9,350 bases of DNA from an uncultured Lachnospiraceae bacterium (GTDB lineage Bacteria; Bacillota; Clostridia; Lachnospirales; Lachnospiraceae): contig CAJUSO010000083.1 of NCBI GenBank assembly GCA_910588965.1, positions 1 through 9,350 on the forward strand, written 5' to 3'. The notes below the pieces were generated by a model, which was not told the DNA's origin, searched no databases, and was given only the letters and a program-made list of their open reading frames with translations. The position numbers and the translations under genes were made by a program. Positions within the stretch are counted from its first letter, which is position 1, and the number at the start of each line of letters is the position of its first letter. Below, piece after piece: positions 7,078 through 9,350 of the stretch.

Positions 7078-8010
7078 TCATCCCTCTTTCACCACTTCTG
7101 AAACAGCCTTGACTGCCCCTGCCAGGCCCTGGATTTCAGAAGGGATAATAATCTTTGTGGCCTTGCCGTCAGCGGCCTTTATAAAGGCTTCTAAGCTTTT
7201 CAGCTGGAGCACGGCCCCATCCGGCGCTGCCTCCTTTAAGAACCGGAGCCCGTCTGCATTTGCCTTCTGGATCCGAAGGATGGCCTCTGCCTGCCCCTCC
7301 GCTTCCCGCATGGTGGCTTCCTTCTTGGCTTCTGCCCGCAGGATGGCAGCCTGTTTTTCCGCCTCTGCGTCCAAGATAGCAGACTCCTTCTTCCCTTCCG
7401 CCACCAAAACCGTTGCGGTTTTCTCACCTTCCGCCTGGGTAACGGCGGCACGGCGCTCCCGCTCTGCCTTGGCCTGCTTCTCCATGGCGTCCTGGATTTG
7501 CTGGGGCGGGATAATATTTTTCAGTTCCACCCTGTTAACCTTAATCCCCCAAGGATCCGTCGCAACATCCAGGGACGCCCGCATCTTGGTATTAATCAGT
7601 TCACGGGATGTTAAGGTCTCATCCAATTCCAAATCCCCGATAATATTCCGCAACGTCGTAGCCGTCAGGTTCTCAATCGCCATGATCGGGTTCTCTACGC
7701 CATAAGCAAACAGCTTGGGGTCTGTAATCTGGAAGTAGACAACCGTGTCAATCCGCATGGTGACATTATCCTTGGTAATCACCGGCTGGGGCGCAAAATC
7801 CACCACCTGCTCCTTCAGGAGCACGCGCCTTGCCACCCGGTCAATAAACGGCACCTTAAAATGCAGCCCCACGCCCCAGGTGCCTTGATAGCCGCCCAGG
7901 CGCTCAATCACAAGGGCATGTGCCTGCGGCACGATTTTTACGCAGGATGCCAGCAACACCAATACAAAAAGAACTAATATGAAAAAAAACAACAGCCCCA
8001 TATATTCCAT
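7078..8010 (-). CDS. SPFH/stomatin-family membrane protein (QmcA-like)
   Basis: Member of the SPFH (stomatin/prohibitin/flotillin) family, which form large rings or scaffolds on the membrane and often act with NfeD proteins. The 310 residues start with one membrane helix (about 4-24). Then comes the SPFH domain (about 25-180), with VPQAHALVIERLGG, DNVTMRIDTVVYFQITDP and RNIIGDLELDETLTSRE. An Ala/Glu/Lys-rich coiled coil (about 178-245) follows, with repeated AEGEK, AEGKKE, AEAEKQ, AEAKKE units, and a short C-terminal domain. The ATG at 8010 has GGAGG 9 bases upstream and lies 2 bases after the nfeD stop. The frame runs open further upstream inside nfeD, but without similarity to the family. 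The SPFH/NfeD pair is a well known gene neighbourhood; a role in membrane microdomains or protease control is inferred. Confidence 0.92.
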   Translation of the reverse strand: MEYMGLLFFFILVLFVLVLLASCVKIVPQAHALVIERLGGYQGTWGVGLHFKVPFIDRVARRVLLKEQVVDFAPQPVITKDNVTMRIDTVVYFQITDPKLFAYGVENPIMAIENLTATTLRNIIGDLELDETLTSRELINTKMRASLDVATDPWGIKVNRVELKNIIPPQQIQDAMEKQAKAERERRAAVTQAEGEKTATVLVAEGKKESAILDAEAEKQAAILRAEAKKEATMREAEGQAEAILRIQKANADGLRFLKEAAPDGAVLQLKSLEAFIKAADGKATKIIIPSEIQGLAGAVKAVSEVVKEG

Positions 8011-8012
8011 CT

Positions 8013-8468
8013 TCAAATCCCTCCATTCCCAGTATTGTTGATTTCCTTTACCAGCAGCTTGACCCCATTGATATCCACAATCTCCACCTGGGCATCCTTG
8101 GGGATGGCAAGGCCGTCCACTGCCCGCGCCGTCCATTCCTGGCCGTTGACGCACACAACGCCCTGTGCCTTCAGGTTGTCAATCCCCTCTTGCACGACTG
8201 CCGCCTTCCCTATCAGGCTTTCTGTATTTGTCTTCGTCCTGTCCTTATTGAAAAATTCCACAGCCAAAGGCCTGGTAACCGCCAAAAGGATTACTGACAC
8301 CAGCACAAAAACAAGCCCCTGCACCGCCAGGCCTGCGCCCAGCAGGTACGCCAGGAAAGCCGCCAGCGCCCCTCCGGCAAACCAAATCGTAGTAAGCCCC
8401 AGGGTCGCAATCTCAATCACAGACATGATTAGGATTACAGCGAGCCAAAATACGCCTACCATCATCAT
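8013..8468 (-). CDS. Short NfeD-like membrane protein
   Basis: Partner protein of SPFH/stomatin scaffolds. The 151 residues hold two or three membrane helices (about 5-24, 27-44 and 48-66), followed by a soluble C-terminal OB-fold-like domain (about 84-143) with LIGKAAVVQEGI, GVVCVNGQEWTARA and AQVEIVDINGVKLLV. This is the short NfeD form, without the N-terminal ClpP-like serine protease domain of the long form. Three ATG codons stand in a row (8468, 8465, 8462). The purine tract GGAAGGGGG is only 1 base before the first and 7 before the third, so initiation at 8462 is plausible. It overlaps nothing and ends 2 bases before the SPFH gene, the usual order for this pair. A candidate promoter sits directly upstream. 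Confidence 0.9.
   Translation of the reverse strand: MMMVGVFWLAVILIMSVIEIATLGLTTIWFAGGALAAFLAYLLGAGLAVQGLVFVLVSVILLAVTRPLAVEFFNKDRTKTNTESLIGKAAVVQEGIDNLKAQGVVCVNGQEWTARAVDGLAIPKDAQVEIVDINGVKLLVKEINNTGNGGI
8020..8024 (-). promoter_or_regulatory. Ribosome binding site fixing the SPFH start
   Basis: GGAGG on the minus strand lies 9 bases before the ATG at 8010. It is embedded in the last codons of nfeD, so the two genes are likely translated in tandem. Confidence 0.7.
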
Positions 8469-8483
8469 TCCCCCTTCCCATCC

Positions 8484-8512
8484 ATTCTACTATATTTTTT
8501 CCCAGAATACAA
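8484..8512 (-). promoter_or_regulatory. Candidate sigma-A promoter for the nfeD-SPFH operon
   Basis: On the minus strand, TTGTAT (8507-8512) and TAGAAT (8484-8489) are separated by exactly 17 bases. The -10 matches TATAAT at 5 of 6 positions and the -35 matches TTGACA at 3 of 6. The predicted start of transcription falls within about 10-15 bases of the nfeD start codons, giving a very short leader. Confidence 0.45.
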
Positions 8513-8533
8513 TTCTTTCATCCTATGGACTAT

Positions 8534-8616
8534 AAAACCCAGAGGGCCGCCCCACCCTTCCAGAAGCCCAGGCTGCCCCAAGCTTCCAAAAGAGCCTTTG
8601 CGGTCCTCTGGGCTTT
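8534..8616 (-). terminator. Long imperfect hairpin with nested stem, probable hpf terminator
   Basis: On the minus strand an outer stem pairs 8600-8616 with 8534-8550: AAAGCCCAGAGG then CCGC against GCGG then CCTCTGGGTTTT, with one A/C mismatch and one G-U pair. Inside it, GGAAGC (8582-8587) pairs with GCTTCT (8562-8567), and wobble pairs can extend this stem inward. The 3' arm ends in TTTTATAG, a weak T run. It lies after hpf and before the nfeD promoter, which fits a terminator, though the large folded loop is more than a simple terminator needs. Confidence 0.5.
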
Positions 8617-8655
8617 CTATCCATATCACAGCAGGGATACACTGCATGGGCCTAC

Positions 8656-9183
8656 TTAAAATTCAGGCTCAATCAATCCATATGTATTCCCTTTCCTCTT
8701 ATATACCACATTCACTTCTTCTGTTTCCGCATTCTGGAACACGAAGAAATTATGCCCCAGCAATTCCATCTGCACACATGCATCCTCTGGGTACATCGGC
8801 TTCATCCCAAACCGCTTGGTACGGATAATCTCCACATCCTCCTCGTCATCTATCTCTTTCTCTATAAATTCTTTCTGGAAATTCACAGCGGACTGCTTCT
8901 TGTCAATAATCTTGTTCTTATATTTTTTCAGCTGCCTTTCAATGACTTCCTCCACCAGGTCGATGGATACATACATGTCGTTGCTGACCTGCTCTGAACG
9001 GATAATATTCCCCTTCACCGGAATTGTAACCTCAATCTTCTGCCGCTCTTTCTCTACGCTTAAAGTGACTACAATATCTGTCTCTGGCGTAAAATACCTC
9101 TCCAGCTTGGACAGTTTCTCCTCCACTGCCTGCCTCAGCCCATCGGTTATCTCAATATTCTTGCCACTAATTATAATACGCAT
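8656..9183 (-). CDS. hpf: Long-form ribosome hibernation-promoting factor (HPF/RaiA/YfiA family)
   Basis: Binds the small ribosomal subunit in the decoding region and drives pairing of 70S ribosomes into inactive 100S dimers in slow growth or stationary phase. The 175-residue protein is the long form. Its N-terminal S30AE domain (about 1-100) starts MRIIISGKNIEITDGLRQAVEEK. A short acidic linker (about 105-118, KEIDDEEDVE) follows. The C-terminal dimerisation domain (about 119-175) carries RTKRFGMKPMYPEDACVQME and LLGHNFFVF. I chose the ATG at 9183 since AGGGG lies 9 bases upstream; the frame runs 3 codons further to a TTG that is not needed. A strong promoter lies about 65 bases upstream and a folded element follows, so it is probably its own transcription unit. 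Confidence 0.96.
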   Translation of the reverse strand: MRIIISGKNIEITDGLRQAVEEKLSKLERYFTPETDIVVTLSVEKERQKIEVTIPVKGNIIRSEQVSNDMYVSIDLVEEVIERQLKKYKNKIIDKKQSAVNFQKEFIEKEIDDEEDVEIIRTKRFGMKPMYPEDACVQMELLGHNFFVFQNAETEEVNVVYKRKGNTYGLIEPEF

Positions 9184-9218
9184 ACAATCCAACCCCTTTA
9201 CTTGTTTATTTTCTGTTC

Positions 9219-9230
9219 TTGCCTTGGCAA
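9219..9230. repeat. Short dyad in the hpf leader
   Basis: TTGCC and GGCAA arms flank a 2-base centre. It lies between the hpf promoter and start codon, downstream of the predicted transcription start. It is too small to form a stable hairpin; it could be a protein-binding dyad or chance. Confidence 0.25.
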
Positions 9231-9249
9231 ATATTACTGTTCCGTGGTC

Positions 9250-9278
9250 ATTATATCACATCAAATATGTAAATACAA
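9250..9278 (-). promoter_or_regulatory. Strong extended -10 promoter of hpf
   Basis: On the minus strand the -10 is a perfect TATAAT (9250-9255), preceded by TGA, which gives an extended -10 (TGnTATAAT). The -35 candidate TTGTAT (9273-9278) is 17 bases away. The predicted leader to the hpf ATG is about 60 bases. This looks like a sigma-A promoter; nothing resembling a stress-sigma consensus is seen. Confidence 0.75.
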
Positions 9279-9350
9279 GCCTTCCCAGGCGCAATCCCAG
9301 AATAAACGCATGAACGGATACTCTCTAATTGCCATCCAATTATTTGGTGA

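Noticed and set aside
7300..7480. Repeated Ala/Glu/Lys segments in the SPFH gene as a DNA tandem repeat
   Set aside because: The repetition is in the protein (coiled-coil heptads typical of SPFH proteins); the DNA units differ in length and sequence.
7109..7705. 198-codon plus-strand open frame opposite the SPFH gene
   Set aside because: It is antisense to a clear SPFH coding region, is Ser/Ala-rich as expected from the complement of Ala/Glu/Lys codons, and has no ribosome binding site or family signature.
8035..8535. 166-codon plus-strand open frame over nfeD
   Set aside because: It is antisense to nfeD, which has a clear family match; the frame crosses the hpf-nfeD gap with no recognisable domain.
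8816..9313. 165-codon plus-strand open frame over hpf
   Set aside because: It is a shadow of the strongly supported hpf gene and it runs through the hpf promoter.
9261..9350. Minus-strand frame open from the right edge to a stop near 9261, as the end of an upstream gene
   Set aside because: Only about 29 codons are visible, it overlaps the hpf promoter, and I recognise no family in it.

Overview
The window looks like ordinary core chromosome from a Gram-positive clostridial bacterium, most likely a member of the Lachnospiraceae. That is an inference from the gene families, from strong GGAGG ribosome binding sites, and from the run biotin ligase / small unknown protein / type III pantothenate kinase / tRNA-dihydrouridine synthase / GreA / LysRS. 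I recall this run from that family but could not check it here. All recognisable genes lie on the minus strand, so transcription runs from the right end of the window to the left. I see no mobile element, CRISPR array, tRNA or rRNA.

Right end (9350 to about 8656): a strong extended -10 promoter drives a long-form ribosome hibernation factor gene (hpf). A 187-base gap follows. It holds a long imperfect stem with a nested hairpin (8534-8616), probably the hpf terminator, and then a candidate sigma-A promoter very close to the next start codon.

Middle (8468 to 2839): a tightly packed block on one strand, probably one operon. It contains a short NfeD-like membrane protein and an SPFH/stomatin protein (2-base gap), ornithine carbamoyltransferase argF, and the bifunctional biotin ligase/repressor birA (8-base gap). 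A 108-residue conserved unknown follows, then type III pantothenate kinase coaX (4-base gap) and a DusB-type tRNA-dihydrouridine synthase next to or overlapping coaX. The genes serve membrane organisation, arginine synthesis, biotin attachment, CoA synthesis and tRNA modification, so the block is housekeeping rather than one pathway.

Left end (2838 to 1): a 248-base stretch with a perfect 11-bp inverted repeat leads into an unrecognised reading frame (to 2162). That frame has no ordinary start codon at its natural N terminus. After a 144-base gap come greA and lysS, 22 bases apart, which serve transcript cleavage and lysyl-tRNA synthesis.

I did not find a new defence, mobile or biosynthetic system. 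The points most worth a second look are the start-less reading frame between dus and greA, the folded hpf-nfeD intergenic region, and the conserved small unknown gene between birA and coaX.
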